Origin: a virus
IMG/VR virus record: IMGVR_UViG_3300036768_000196
Span: 1-54,069 of that record
Length of the DNA stretch: 54,069 nucleotides
Direction: 5' to 3' (one strand)
The translations under genes and the position numbers were made by a program. How positions within the stretch are numbered: the stretch's first letter is position 1; every line of letters starts with the position of its first letter. Shown here piece after piece: positions 16,041 through 24,724 of the stretch. Below the pieces are notes generated by a model, which was not told the origin of the DNA, ran no database searches, and worked only from the letters and a program-made list of their open reading frames with translations.

Positions 16041-16520
16041 TCAAACCTTTGTTATGTAAAAACCTTCAATAAGGAATGTAGAATCTGTTGCTGCTATATT
16101 ATGTGAGATCAATATTTCTGGATCTCCAGTCGTATTATTGGTTCTAACTTTAATGTTGGTATATTTAGTTCCATCTGACAATTTTGTCATAGTCAATGAA
16201 TTTTGACCTAGCCAATCACCAGCAGCATATGTTTTAGGAGCAATACAAGGAAATGGAGCCGTCAATACGTCACCAGAGTTGAATGATACTGTAGCTCCGC
16301 CGCCAAGCGGATTATTGATATCAGGGCAAATTTCTATGTGTACGAACACGACACCATTCAGTCTCTGATAGTATCCACGTTGGTCTGATACAGATGCATT
16401 ACTGAATCTTACTGCAAGATGATTAGGATCAAATGTTCCTGACTTAAAAGAAGTCATTATCGAGTTGAAATTTGCAGCATTAACGGGGTCATCCCCTTTC
16501 CACAATACAAGCTTTCTCAT
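16041..16520 (-). CDS. Virion protein, probable tail accessory
   Basis: A 159-aa beta-rich protein without cysteine-rich or catalytic motifs, starting MRKLVLWKGDDPVNAANFNSIM. It overlaps the gp10-like gene by four bases (ATGA). Segments such as YYQRLNGVVFVHIEI and STFLIEGFYITKV suggest a jelly-roll or fibre-tip-like fold. Its place between the tail hub and ejection proteins supports a structural role. Confidence 0.5.
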   Translation of the reverse strand: MRKLVLWKGDDPVNAANFNSIMTSFKSGTFDPNHLAVRFSNASVSDQRGYYQRLNGVVFVHIEICPDINNPLGGGATVSFNSGDVLTAPFPCIAPKTYAAGDWLGQNSLTMTKLSDGTKYTNIKVRTNNTTGDPEILISHNIAATDSTFLIEGFYITKV

Positions 16521-18151
16521 CTCGTTCCTAAATTATAAGCTACTTCGACTTTATCAAGCATGATATTGGAAGTGCCCATGAATTTAAGCCTTACTGCCAG
16601 ATAGCGATATCTACCTATGTTATGCCAACGAAGTGCCTGATGCTTCAGTGACTGAGGTTGGGTTTTTGAATAATACACTGTCCATCCAGAATAATCTGTT
16701 TTTCCTGTCCAAGCCAGATTAACAGTATTGTTTCCAAAATCGCCATATACATCTATATATTTTATGTGCTTTTGCCAACCAACTCCAAAATCAGCGATAT
16801 CAAATACAATTTCGGCAGTAGTGTTTGCACTTCCACTATAGAACTTGTCTATGTAGTAAAAATTGACAGTACCATTACTCAAGTAGGATGACACAAAATA
16901 GGTTTTCCATTGTGCGTTATCAGCAGTTGGGGCCAGTTGAATAAACCCAGGTGGTTTTACTTCGATTCCCCACAAGTAACCAGATGAGTCTGATGGAACA
17001 AAATCAAACCATTGGTTTTGCTTTGTGCTGTAGCTTATGTAAGGAAATCCCTTTACTGTCTGAGTTTCTCCAACATAACCTGATTGTACGTATCCTTGGT
17101 CAACGTATAAGGCAGCGCCGAATCCACAGTTAAATAATAGAACAGGATCGCCATGGAAATCTGCCATGTACAGCGTTGTGTTGAATGGTTGAGCACCTGT
17201 AACACTTTCGTTATTGAGCAGAGAATCTACATAAAAATTCGAAATTCGTTTTACGACAAAGTTATCTATCTTATAGATACCATATCCAAATCTATCTTCA
17301 TAAGATAGGAAATAAATGTTATCACCAGACTGTGTGATATTATTCGCTATTTTTACGCCATAGAGTTGTTGATACGCTTCCTGTCGAACAAGAGGAGAAC
17401 CAAGCTCAATAGCACCATCCTGAAAGAATTCTATACTTTGTGTAGAGAAAGCAACAAGATAGTTTTTATAAAGCAAAATAGCGATAAGATCATCTCCTCT
17501 TGCTTCTGGGACAATATAGTCAGTGCTATTCCAGGTAGTATACTGCCCAGGAGGAGTATTATAGATCCTTAAGTCTTTTCCTATTAAAAATAACCTTCCA
17601 TTGTAAAATACTGATTGATGTGGAGCATTGGTAGAAGTATTTCCAAACGAAAGAGAACTGGAAACTGTAATTGTTTTTGCAGTAGCATTATATTGATAAG
17701 AATGCAGTGTATTCGTCGTATTGTTTTTCAGGATTCCTGCATACAGCCGATCAGTTCCAGACGGGTTTGTAACCTGGAACATTGATTTGAAAGTATAGTT
17801 ATCTGCTCCAGTAAAATCTAGAACAGGAACTTCATCATTAAGGTAAATCCTTCTGCCTTTACAGATATACTGTCCATCAGAAGAAACAGCAGTAATTTCA
17901 TCAGAGCCAGATGACGGAAATGACTTGGATTGTGGGATAATTGCAGGACACTTGGTTAATACCCATTTATCATCTGTATTTTGCAATACGATTCTTTTAG
18001 GATAGCAGTTGATAAACCGTTGTCCTTGATAAACAGGAGTGTATGTTTCTGCTGTTCCTGGTCCAACATCTCCAGCAATAGTTTGCCCGCCAATGATTGG
18101 CAGAGCTTTGACATGGTGTGTGGAAGATTCTGGAGTATCAGTAAAAGCCAT
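16517..18151 (-). CDS. Tail hub / packaged-DNA stabilisation protein, P22 gp10-like
   Basis: A 544-aa protein. GQRFINCYPKRIVLQ at the start and LIAILLYKNYLVAFSTQSIEFF with LYGVKIANNITQSGDNIYFLS in the middle match the beta-propeller-like layout of P22 gp10: an 'xxFSxxSIEFF' strand, then an 'instrument-reading' section on sample identity. The C-terminus has the carbohydrate-binding-like strand LAVRLKFMGTSNIMLDKVEVAY. In P22 the protein plugs the portal and holds DNA in the head. Directly downstream of the gp4-like adaptor, as in P22. Confidence 0.7.
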   Translation of the reverse strand: MAFTDTPESSTHHVKALPIIGGQTIAGDVGPGTAETYTPVYQGQRFINCYPKRIVLQNTDDKWVLTKCPAIIPQSKSFPSSGSDEITAVSSDGQYICKGRRIYLNDEVPVLDFTGADNYTFKSMFQVTNPSGTDRLYAGILKNNTTNTLHSYQYNATAKTITVSSSLSFGNTSTNAPHQSVFYNGRLFLIGKDLRIYNTPPGQYTTWNSTDYIVPEARGDDLIAILLYKNYLVAFSTQSIEFFQDGAIELGSPLVRQEAYQQLYGVKIANNITQSGDNIYFLSYEDRFGYGIYKIDNFVVKRISNFYVDSLLNNESVTGAQPFNTTLYMADFHGDPVLLFNCGFGAALYVDQGYVQSGYVGETQTVKGFPYISYSTKQNQWFDFVPSDSSGYLWGIEVKPPGFIQLAPTADNAQWKTYFVSSYLSNGTVNFYYIDKFYSGSANTTAEIVFDIADFGVGWQKHIKYIDVYGDFGNNTVNLAWTGKTDYSGWTVYYSKTQPQSLKHQALRWHNIGRYRYLAVRLKFMGTSNIMLDKVEVAYNLGTR

Positions 18152-18153
18152 GC

Positions 18154-18885
18154 TTACCTACGTCGTGCAGGAGTAATGAAAAATGATCCCTCTTCCGTTC
18201 CAAAAGATAATGCAGCCTCTAGAATAGAATCTGCTTCTTTTTTCAGAACAATTCGTTCATTCAATGACAATCCATATTCTGGAGCAAGCCTCGATGCAAG
18301 TTGATAAATAAGTGCTTCGTGCCATTCAACAGGAAAGTCTGGCTCATCGCTGCTGGAATCGAAGTCCTGAAATTGACGATGATACCTGATATATAATTGC
18401 CCGTTCGTTTGCCAGAAATAGTCTGGCATCGGCCATAGAGAAATTGTCCCACTATATGCACCAGGAAGATAGAATAGTTTTATCGGTGCCCCAGACGCTC
18501 TCTTTGATGACAGTGCCTGATAATCCTCATAAGTAGTGATCTCAAGAGGAACATCCAATGGTTGACTAGTGACAGAGTTATCCCTACGAACTGCCTGTAG
18601 AATTTTTAGAGGTTTATCTACCTGATTTATCGTGGCTCCGGGACCAATGGTTACTGATGGATTTGAAGCCCAGTTAGACATTGCAATGTATTTTTCAGAA
18701 ATTGCCCAAAGAGGCATTCCTTGTGCTGCTAATGCCTTTATCATGGGATTCAGTGCGGCAATACCTATATTCAATCTGGTACTATCAATTGTTTCATAAT
18801 CTCCTAATGCCCCTATTTTTCTAAAGGCAGCAGAGATTATTGAATCTCTTGATGACGTCCAGTCATAAGAATTGGAAGTAGGCAT
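18154..18885 (-). CDS. Head-to-tail adaptor, P22 gp4-like tail accessory factor
   Basis: A 243-aa protein with the family outline: N-terminal SIISAAFRKIGALG and LNPMIKALAAQGMPLW, then a beta part (LFYLPGAYSGTISLWPMPD) and a helical C-terminus (WHEALIYQLASRLAPEYGLSLNERIVLKKEADSILEAAL). It bolts onto the portal ring and seals the head. The next gene in transcription order is the gp10-like hub. Confidence 0.78.
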   Translation of the reverse strand: MPTSNSYDWTSSRDSIISAAFRKIGALGDYETIDSTRLNIGIAALNPMIKALAAQGMPLWAISEKYIAMSNWASNPSVTIGPGATINQVDKPLKILQAVRRDNSVTSQPLDVPLEITTYEDYQALSSKRASGAPIKLFYLPGAYSGTISLWPMPDYFWQTNGQLYIRYHRQFQDFDSSSDEPDFPVEWHEALIYQLASRLAPEYGLSLNERIVLKKEADSILEAALSFGTEEGSFFITPARRR

Positions 18886-19292
18886 TATGGTACCTCAGCC
18901 GAAACAGTGTAGTTTGGTGAACTTGTCGAGATGATATTAGTTCCTCCCGAATCCGTAGCTATTTCTACTTTAATGACACCACTTGCAATTCCGGTAGATG
19001 AGACCGAATATCCAATATCTCGGTCTGCATTTAGTTGTTGCCACGTATTCAGGGTTCCGACGTTTGGAGTATCTCCACTAATGAGAGTGAAGCGGACAAA
19101 AAGAGACGTGTCTCCACCGCCAGTATGCCACTGATGTACCTGAGTAGTGCCTGTAGTGGTGGCGTGCCGGACCCATCCGTCAGTGCTGATCCGAAGTCTT
19201 GACGAGGCCGTCGGACTGTGAATATAACTTAAAGTCACTCCTGGAAGTGGATTCACGATTCCTCCACTCATGAACATCGGCCTACTAAACAT
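18885..19292 (-). CDS. Virion-associated beta protein (135 aa)
   Basis: A Thr/Ser/Gly-rich beta protein (RISTDGWVRHATTTGTTQVHQW; FTLISGDTPNVGTLNTWQQL; GVIKVEIATDSGG). The pattern resembles Ig-like structural proteins seen in many phage late operons. It shares a one-base overlap with the adaptor gene. It is more GC-rich than the adaptor, suggesting mosaic exchange. Exact location in the virion is unknown. Confidence 0.55.
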   Translation of the reverse strand: MFSRPMFMSGGIVNPLPGVTLSYIHSPTASSRLRISTDGWVRHATTTGTTQVHQWHTGGGDTSLFVRFTLISGDTPNVGTLNTWQQLNADRDIGYSVSSTGIASGVIKVEIATDSGGTNIISTSSPNYTVSAEVP

Positions 19293-19293
19293 C

Positions 19294-20403
19294 TTAGCTC
19301 ACCCGAGTCCAAGTGCCTTCCCAACGCGATGCGGAAGACACATAAGTCAACACAAGCCACGTTACTGCATTTGCAGCGGTGTTGAGAGAGCCACTGACCT
19401 GTACGTTGCTTGGCAGTGTCACAGTACGCCCACCGGTAGCATCCTGCACAAACCGGATCTGCAACTGGGCACCATCCACAGCGTTCGTGATCGTCATCGA
19501 AGTGACATTGGCAGTCATCGTACCGAAGTAGATCGTGTTCGACTGGCTGCTATCAAATGTCGGTGTAGCACTAAATGCAACGTTTACTGGAGTAGTGAGA
19601 GCCCGTCCATTAGCTGCTAGTGCTGTGCCTGATACTGGCGCAGCAATCGTGACGTTACCGTTCTGTGAAACCGCAACACGTGGCGTGTTGTTTGTCCAGA
19701 TTTCAGTCGGGGTATTCGTGTTTGACCCGAAGACGGCCTTTGTTGGGTGGGCCGCAACGAATGCACTTGAGGCCCCATTCGCCCCATGTACTTCAATAGC
19801 AGTGAATCCGCTCGCGTGCGTATTTCTGAACGAGCTAACTATGTATCCATTTGTTGAACCGTATACATCTATGCCACTAAGATTACCAGAGCCAGCAGTT
19901 CCACCGTTAAACGATGCTGCGTATTGTGTGGCTACTCCGCTGACTGTAAGCGCAATTCCGCTGCTTCCGGTGATAGACTGGCTTGCAGTGAACGTGTTTG
20001 CAGCGTTTTTTAGAGGTACATTGCTGCTTAGGCGAGCATCTGATAGCGTTCCAGATGAAATGTTGCTAGCATTAAGATTAGTTATTGCAGATCCATCTCC
20101 AGAAAGAGTTCCAGAGATAGTACCCGTTACTGTTAGACCTGAAGAGGAGAAAAGACCTCTTTGTGTGCCGCCACAAGTAATTGCAAGCTGATCTGCTGCT
20201 GGAGAATAGACACCAGTATTGGTATCACCAACTATTGTAATTCCAGGTGCAGAAACAGTACCTGCAACAAAAGGTTGTGCTCCAGTAAAGGGAATGGAGC
20301 CGTCCCTTTCTATTTTTTCATTGTTCAAAGCAGTGAAGTTATTGTCAGTTTCACTGAAGGTTAGTGTACTTCCTTTTATAAGCCTAAGAGTTAGTGTTGC
20401 CAT
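19294..20403 (-). CDS. Putative tail fibre protein
   Basis: A 369-aa protein. The first ~40 residues (TLRLIKGSTLTFSETDNNFTALN) are a common fibre N-terminal anchor. The middle has repetitive Gly/Ser/Thr strands (GTISGTLSGDGSAITNLNASNISSGTLSDARL) typical of trimeric beta-helix fibres, and the C-terminus is a beta domain ending RWEGTWTRVS. Expected at the tail, contacting the host surface. GC rises toward its 3' end. Confidence 0.7.
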   Translation of the reverse strand: MATLTLRLIKGSTLTFSETDNNFTALNNEKIERDGSIPFTGAQPFVAGTVSAPGITIVGDTNTGVYSPAADQLAITCGGTQRGLFSSSGLTVTGTISGTLSGDGSAITNLNASNISSGTLSDARLSSNVPLKNAANTFTASQSITGSSGIALTVSGVATQYAASFNGGTAGSGNLSGIDVYGSTNGYIVSSFRNTHASGFTAIEVHGANGASSAFVAAHPTKAVFGSNTNTPTEIWTNNTPRVAVSQNGNVTIAAPVSGTALAANGRALTTPVNVAFSATPTFDSSQSNTIYFGTMTANVTSMTITNAVDGAQLQIRFVQDATGGRTVTLPSNVQVSGSLNTAANAVTWLVLTYVSSASRWEGTWTRVS

Positions 20404-20406
20404 ATT

Positions 20407-20679
20407 TTACAATCCGTTGTCAAATGTACCAGGTGGAACTGATTCAAATGGAATAGACCATGATGGAGAAACATCTGCTTCAGTTTCATGATAAGAAAAC
20501 GCAACTTTGTTCGTTTCTTCTGCTTTGATTTTTATCAAATCCTGCGGATGACGTGGTTCCCAGTCGTAGCGGCATACCCATAAACCATCCCATCTTTTCT
20601 TCATTTCATCAGATTTGAATCTCTGCCCACAGACTGGACAAACTACATTCCATGTACCAGGTTTATAGTAATCTTTCAT
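20407..20679 (-). CDS. Small Cys-containing phage protein (90 aa)
   Basis: Contains VVCPVCGQRFKSDEMKKRWDGLWVCRYDWEPRHPQDL, a CxxC knuckle plus a third cysteine and His residues that could bind zinc. Proteins with this pattern are common in phage tail regions, but their function is unassigned. Start overlaps the previous gene's stop by four bases. Confidence 0.65.
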   Translation of the reverse strand: MKDYYKPGTWNVVCPVCGQRFKSDEMKKRWDGLWVCRYDWEPRHPQDLIKIKAEETNKVAFSYHETEADVSPSWSIPFESVPPGTFDNGL

Positions 20680-20927
20680 TTTCTTAAGGCTTCAAGTCTA
20701 TCCTCAAATTTATCGAATCTTGCCATAATTTCATTTTTTATAGCAATTAAATCAGATTTATGAACATAATCTACTTTTACTTGTTGAAGTTCATTCTCAA
20801 TTTTTTTAAGTTCATTTCGTTGTTCTACCATATTTTCTCTCATATTGTAATAAAGAGATTTGACCAGAAACCCAAGAACACCAAGTCCTGTAGTTAGTCC
20901 CAAGATTATTATATTTGTAAAGTCCAT
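20676..20927 (-). CDS. Small membrane protein with coiled coil (83 aa)
   Basis: One N-terminal membrane helix (NIIILGLTTGLGVLGFLVKSLYY) followed by a charged coiled coil (ENMVEQRNELKKIENELQQVKVDYVHKSDL). The topology resembles small phage lysis- or tail-region proteins sometimes called holin-like or spanin-like. No lipobox is visible, so a spanin assignment is not supported. Confidence 0.6.
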   Translation of the reverse strand: MDFTNIIILGLTTGLGVLGFLVKSLYYNMRENMVEQRNELKKIENELQQVKVDYVHKSDLIAIKNEIMARFDKFEDRLEALRK

Positions 20928-21935
20928 TTAATCATCCAAACTGACATGTTTTCCTTGTGTTACCCCATCTGGTAGTGACACACCGTCAATAAATTTTACA
21001 GAAACCCCACTTTTACTTTCTATTAATCCTGTAGAAATAGGATTAGCTGTATCAATTTCTGTTACAGACAATACCAATCTTTTCTTTGGATTCCAATTGA
21101 TTGGATTTGCTGTATCTACTTCTGTAATCTGTGTTAGTACTTTTAACTTTAATTTGAATACTGAATTTGCAGTATCCGTTTCAGTAACTTGGTTTACTAT
21201 TCTGATTTTTACACTATGAACTGTAATTGCATTTGCAGTATCAGTCTCATTAGTTTGAGAAATGGATTTTAACTTTATCTTTGATACAGCAAATGCAGTA
21301 TCAGTTTCTGTTACTTGATTTACTGTTATTATCTTTGCTCCACCAAAAGAAATTGGTTGGGCAAGATCTGCTTCTGAAGTTTGTCCTACAAGTTTTGTCT
21401 TGATTTTGGATACAGCAAATGCTGCATCCGTTTCTGAAACTTGACCTACTACTCTTGTTTTTAATCTTGTTATTGACTGAGCAGTATCTGTCTCTGAAGC
21501 CTGATTTACTGCTTTTGTCTTTATTTTCGATATGGCAAAAACAGAATCTGTTTCTGTTACTTGCCCTACCGATACTATATGACCTCCACCTGTATTAACT
21601 GTAACGTTAGGTGTAACAGTATAGGTATCTAGTGGCGTCCCATTGTCCGTAATGCGGAACTTAAACTGGGTGCCATTGGCTACCGAGGTTGAGATTTTGA
21701 CACAGAACTCGACCTCGGTGTTGCCGTTGTTGCCGATGTCGATGCTTGGTAGCGGATTCGTGTCGTCACTGATCCGGCCAGCGGTGAAGGTGCCGGTGAG
21801 CCCCGTCAGCCGCTGCGTCGTGCTCGTCGAAGCACCAGCAGCGATGAACGTCGAATCGACGAGGTGAACCTCCGCCTCTAATGGAGGTTTCAGGCCGGGC
21901 GCATACGGAAGCCGCCCGTATACGCGCCACTGCAT
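20928..21935 (-). CDS. Repeat-containing tail protein (QxxETDTA repeats)
   Basis: A 335-aa protein. Residues ~1-125 are a beta domain encoded by GC-rich DNA (VDSTFIAAGASTSTTQRLTGL). Residues ~130-320 are about nine repeats of 20-21 residues with core QVTETDTAxxIxKxK, encoded by AT-rich DNA. The protein is therefore a recombination chimera at about base 21600. Repeats probably form a beta solenoid or stalk. It is among tail fibre genes, so host contact is likely. Confidence 0.65.
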   Translation of the reverse strand: MQWRVYGRLPYAPGLKPPLEAEVHLVDSTFIAAGASTSTTQRLTGLTGTFTAGRISDDTNPLPSIDIGNNGNTEVEFCVKISTSVANGTQFKFRITDNGTPLDTYTVTPNVTVNTGGGHIVSVGQVTETDSVFAISKIKTKAVNQASETDTAQSITRLKTRVVGQVSETDAAFAVSKIKTKLVGQTSEADLAQPISFGGAKIITVNQVTETDTAFAVSKIKLKSISQTNETDTANAITVHSVKIRIVNQVTETDTANSVFKLKLKVLTQITEVDTANPINWNPKKRLVLSVTEIDTANPISTGLIESKSGVSVKFIDGVSLPDGVTQGKHVSLDD

Positions 21936-21939
21936 TCTA

Positions 21940-22923
21940 TTACCTCGTCAGGCGACGGAGAGACGCGAGGGACATATAGTCCACGATCACGAGCGCAACG
22001 GCGGTCGTGCCGCTGTTAGTGGCGATCAACCCATGACCCATTGTGTTGGCAGCCGTAGGTATGTTCGTCGTCACGGTGCCGGAGCCGAGCAGCGTTCCAG
22101 ACTCACTGAAGACTTGGAACAGAGCTTCTGTCTTGGCAAGGTTGACGCGGTATCTCAGCCTGTACCACGTCGCAGTCGATAGCGTTGCGAGCGTCGCTGT
22201 CGCTGTCTGAGTGCCAGCATTGCGGCAGATTCCTGTAACCGCTCCAGCAACGATCTCGAAGAACACGCCGTTGGTCGGCGCGGTCGCGGTTGTCGCGTTG
22301 TGGTGCCCCGCACGGATCGTGGTATTTGTGTTCGTTTGCGGGTTGATGATGAATTCGCTGACCTCTCCACCCTCGATGGAGAAAGCGGTCGTATCAGTAA
22401 GCACGTATGCGCCGCTGTTCGCAGTCGTGGAAGATGAAGGTCTCCACTGTCCGGGGTGCCCTGCGGTGCCAGCGACCTTGACCTGAGTGCCAGCGCCGAT
22501 GAGTGCCACGTCCCAGATCATCGACGCCGCTTCTAGCGTAGCCGCGCCTGCCGGACCGAGGAAATCCGTCTCGTAAAACGCCCACCTGCTACGGTTTAGG
22601 CCGAACCGCAGAGCGATGGGGCTCAGGTAAACGTACTTCGTGCCCGCGCCGAAGTTGACAAGCGATCCGCTGTTGCTCGACTCGGTGACAATGGTGCGAG
22701 AGAGTGTGTTCGCTGCGCTATAGGTGCCGATACCAACTTCCCAAGCACCGTTCGGAACACCGTTTGCATCGACTGACTCGATCAGGTAGTCGAAGAAGTC
22801 GTTGACCGTGATATTCGGAATCTGGTTCGCGCGGATGTGCCCAGCCAGCGCTCCAGCGAGCGTGAAGTCGCCGGTGCCTGTACTAGTCGAGCTTTCTGCT
22901 ACCCGTGAAACTGTATGAAACAT
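21940..22923 (-). CDS. Putative receptor-binding / tail fibre protein (lectin-like)
   Basis: A 327-aa protein. N-terminal MFHTVSRVAESSTSTGTGDFTLAGAL is a fibre attachment motif widely used in phage virion proteins. The C-terminal ~190 residues (MIWDVALIGAGTQVKVAG...WYRLRYRVNLAKTEALFQVFSESG) look like a concanavalin/laminin-G beta-sandwich. GC is markedly higher than in the capsid genes, suggesting recent transfer. Confidence 0.65.
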   Translation of the reverse strand: MFHTVSRVAESSTSTGTGDFTLAGALAGHIRANQIPNITVNDFFDYLIESVDANGVPNGAWEVGIGTYSAANTLSRTIVTESSNSGSLVNFGAGTKYVYLSPIALRFGLNRSRWAFYETDFLGPAGAATLEAASMIWDVALIGAGTQVKVAGTAGHPGQWRPSSSTTANSGAYVLTDTTAFSIEGGEVSEFIINPQTNTNTTIRAGHHNATTATAPTNGVFFEIVAGAVTGICRNAGTQTATATLATLSTATWYRLRYRVNLAKTEALFQVFSESGTLLGSGTVTTNIPTAANTMGHGLIATNSGTTAVALVIVDYMSLASLRRLTR

Positions 22924-23690
22924 TAGGGTACCTGTCTCCAGTTCGATCCGCCCACGTTGTCGTATTCGAGGCGGAATTGTTTTCCAGTTGGGTCACCAGT
23001 TGCCTGAATTCCAAAACGGATTCGGAAGACGCCTCCTGGAGACACGGTTACATCTGTATTCTGTGAGGCCATCGCCGTGCTCCCGCTCTCGCTGCCGTCG
23101 TCATTGAAGTAGCGGTAGACCTTCTGGTCGAGTGTCGTGGAGGCCGCGCCATCCGTGCCGGTCCAGTCGTCCACCGTGGCGAGTCCGTAAGCGCCGACGC
23201 CGGGCGCTCCGCTGTTTGGCCCAGTCTGGCCTGTGATCTGGCCGACCTGCACCCACCCGCTGCCTGAGTCCTTATATGCGGTCAGCGTGATCGAGCCAGA
23301 CGACCCGCTGACAGTGAGGCGCATCTTGTCGCCGTTTGCGAAGGTCGTTGCTACTCCACCAAGGGATGTGTAAGTCCCTGCATTCCACCGGGCGAATTCT
23401 GTGTGTCCCGCCCCGGACTGTCCGTCAGTGGTCAGCGCGAATGCGTTCCCGCTTCCGTCGGCGCGGACAAGAAGTTCCGCATAGTTGGTGTTAGGCGACA
23501 GGTTGCCGACGGTAGCCATCGACTCCTGATCTGCGCCCCACGTGTCGGAGTAGTAGCTTCCAGATTCAGTATTAGCTACATTGGTGACGGCGTTTGACAC
23601 CAGACGCACACCACCCCCGAAGCAAGTGCTCCACGGAGAAGCCAGTGGTGTTTCGTTCGCACGATTAAAATTGTCAGTTCGTGTTGTCAT
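22923..23690 (-). CDS. Putative tail protein with lectin-like beta-sandwich
   Basis: A 255-aa protein beginning TDNFNRANETPLASPWST, the start of a family of LamG-like domains. YAELLVRADGSGNAFAL and KMRLTVSGSSGSITLTAYKDSGSGWVQVGQ continue the sandwich. The C-terminal ~70 residues form a second beta domain. GC-rich. Start codon overlaps the stop of a 31-aa ORF (ATGA), so the two are coupled. Confidence 0.65.
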   Translation of the reverse strand: MTTRTDNFNRANETPLASPWSTCFGGGVRLVSNAVTNVANTESGSYYSDTWGADQESMATVGNLSPNTNYAELLVRADGSGNAFALTTDGQSGAGHTEFARWNAGTYTSLGGVATTFANGDKMRLTVSGSSGSITLTAYKDSGSGWVQVGQITGQTGPNSGAPGVGAYGLATVDDWTGTDGAASTTLDQKVYRYFNDDGSESGSTAMASQNTDVTVSPGGVFRIRFGIQATGDPTGKQFRLEYDNVGGSNWRQVP

Positions 23691-23782
23691 ACGATATTAT
23701 CAAGATACTTGTCATCAATGATTTGCAGATCATAAGTTCCAGTGTGGCGGGTGGCGAACGGTATGTCTACGTTGAGAGCCAT
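23687..23782 (-). CDS. Micro-ORF upstream of lectin-like tail gene (31 aa)
   Basis: Sequence begins MALNVDIPFATRHTGTYDLQ and ends YLDNIV. It fills the gap between two genes, ends in an ATGA overlap with the next start, and has AGGAAGG upstream. It may be a short virion peptide, or a leader used for translational coupling. Confidence 0.5.
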   Translation of the reverse strand: MALNVDIPFATRHTGTYDLQIIDDKYLDNIV

Positions 23783-23785
23783 TAT

Positions 23786-24355
23786 TTACTTTGCCTTCCT
23801 TACCGATACGTACCTGATCACCACGAACGGGCCATATTGCGTGTGCGCCTTCTCGTCTGCCCTATGTGGCTTCCACCCAGCCTGAAGTTCAACAGGACCG
23901 AACCTGTTCCACCACCGCCAGATGCCTTCGCTCTCGCGCCACACAAGCCCGGGCGTCTGCGGCTTGTCAAACTCTCCGTCGCTCGGTCGTGCGCTGGTGA
24001 CCCACGAGAGGCCATACATGCGGTTGCGCCAAAGCCACCAGACGCTCGTCAGGTAGCGGCCAACCTTGTCTCCGAACTTGTTGGTTGCCCATTCGAGCAC
24101 TTCGCGCGTCTGCGGCATACGAACGTCACCTGGCAGCCGCTCGTCAGGAGTCCCCCAGATGTATGCCCACCGAGGCAGGTCGCCACGGATAGCAGGGTGT
24201 TCGTAGTCGTCCGCACCTCCGGTCCAAGTCGTCGGCTTGTCGTCCCACTTGGCAAAGAGTGCCACGATTGGAACCAAGAGCGCCAGAGGCCACGAGATAA
24301 TCTCGACTACGATTGCGATCACCAAGTCATTCAGAATCAGGAGAGACTTCTTCAT
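23786..24355 (-). CDS. Hypothetical phage membrane-anchored protein (189 aa)
   Basis: An N-terminal hydrophobic segment (LVIAIVVEIISWPLALLVPIVALFA) is followed by a soluble part rich in Trp, Pro and Arg (LPRWAYIWGTPDERLPGDV; GRYLTSVWWLWRNRMYGLSW). The WGTPDERLPGD-like motif occurs in a family of phage proteins with no known function. GC-rich and inside the transferred tail cluster. Confidence 0.6.
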   Translation of the reverse strand: MKKSLLILNDLVIAIVVEIISWPLALLVPIVALFAKWDDKPTTWTGGADDYEHPAIRGDLPRWAYIWGTPDERLPGDVRMPQTREVLEWATNKFGDKVGRYLTSVWWLWRNRMYGLSWVTSARPSDGEFDKPQTPGLVWRESEGIWRWWNRFGPVELQAGWKPHRADEKAHTQYGPFVVIRYVSVRKAK

Positions 24356-24358
24356 GGT

Positions 24359-24724
24359 TCATAACCCTCCACAGTAGACTTTGCGTTCCCACTTGCTCTT
24401 GTCCTTCCACATGGCCTCAGGGAGCCACTGCATGTTGACAGTGTCGTCACACCCGCCGCAAGCCAGAGGGATGACGTGGTCAATATACCACCCTGTACAC
24501 GAGCCAGTAGTAAGGCCAGTAGATGGACATGGGTGCTCCTTCATGAACTTGTGCTTTGCTGTTTGACTCCTTTTGATAGTTCCATCAGCGTTCCTCATAA
24601 TGTCATCAGGATTTACATGACATGCTCGTACATCTCCAGCAAACGCAACTGAGAACGATGTTAATAAAATTACAAATATAGATAACGAAACTAAATTATG
24701 GATTACCAAAATGGTTTTTTTCAT
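24359..24724 (-). CDS. HNH nuclease with signal peptide
   Basis: The first ~29 residues (MKKTILVIHNL...VFVILLTSFSVAFA|GD) look like a Sec signal peptide. The mature part has GSCTGWYIDHVIPLACGGCDDTVNMQWLP, an HNH (beta-beta-alpha-metal) motif with D-H and N residues and extra cysteines for a structural zinc or disulfides. It would cut DNA outside the cytoplasm, for example to clear DNA or exclude competing phages; that is inference. Signal-bearing HNH genes occur in other phages. Confidence 0.75.
   Translation of the reverse strand: MKKTILVIHNLVSLSIFVILLTSFSVAFAGDVRACHVNPDDIMRNADGTIKRSQTAKHKFMKEHPCPSTGLTTGSCTGWYIDHVIPLACGGCDDTVNMQWLPEAMWKDKSKWERKVYCGGL

Noticed and set aside
23681-24364. 227-aa rightward ORF in the GC-rich island
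   Set aside because: It is antisense to two well-supported leftward genes, and long antisense frames are expected in high-GC DNA.
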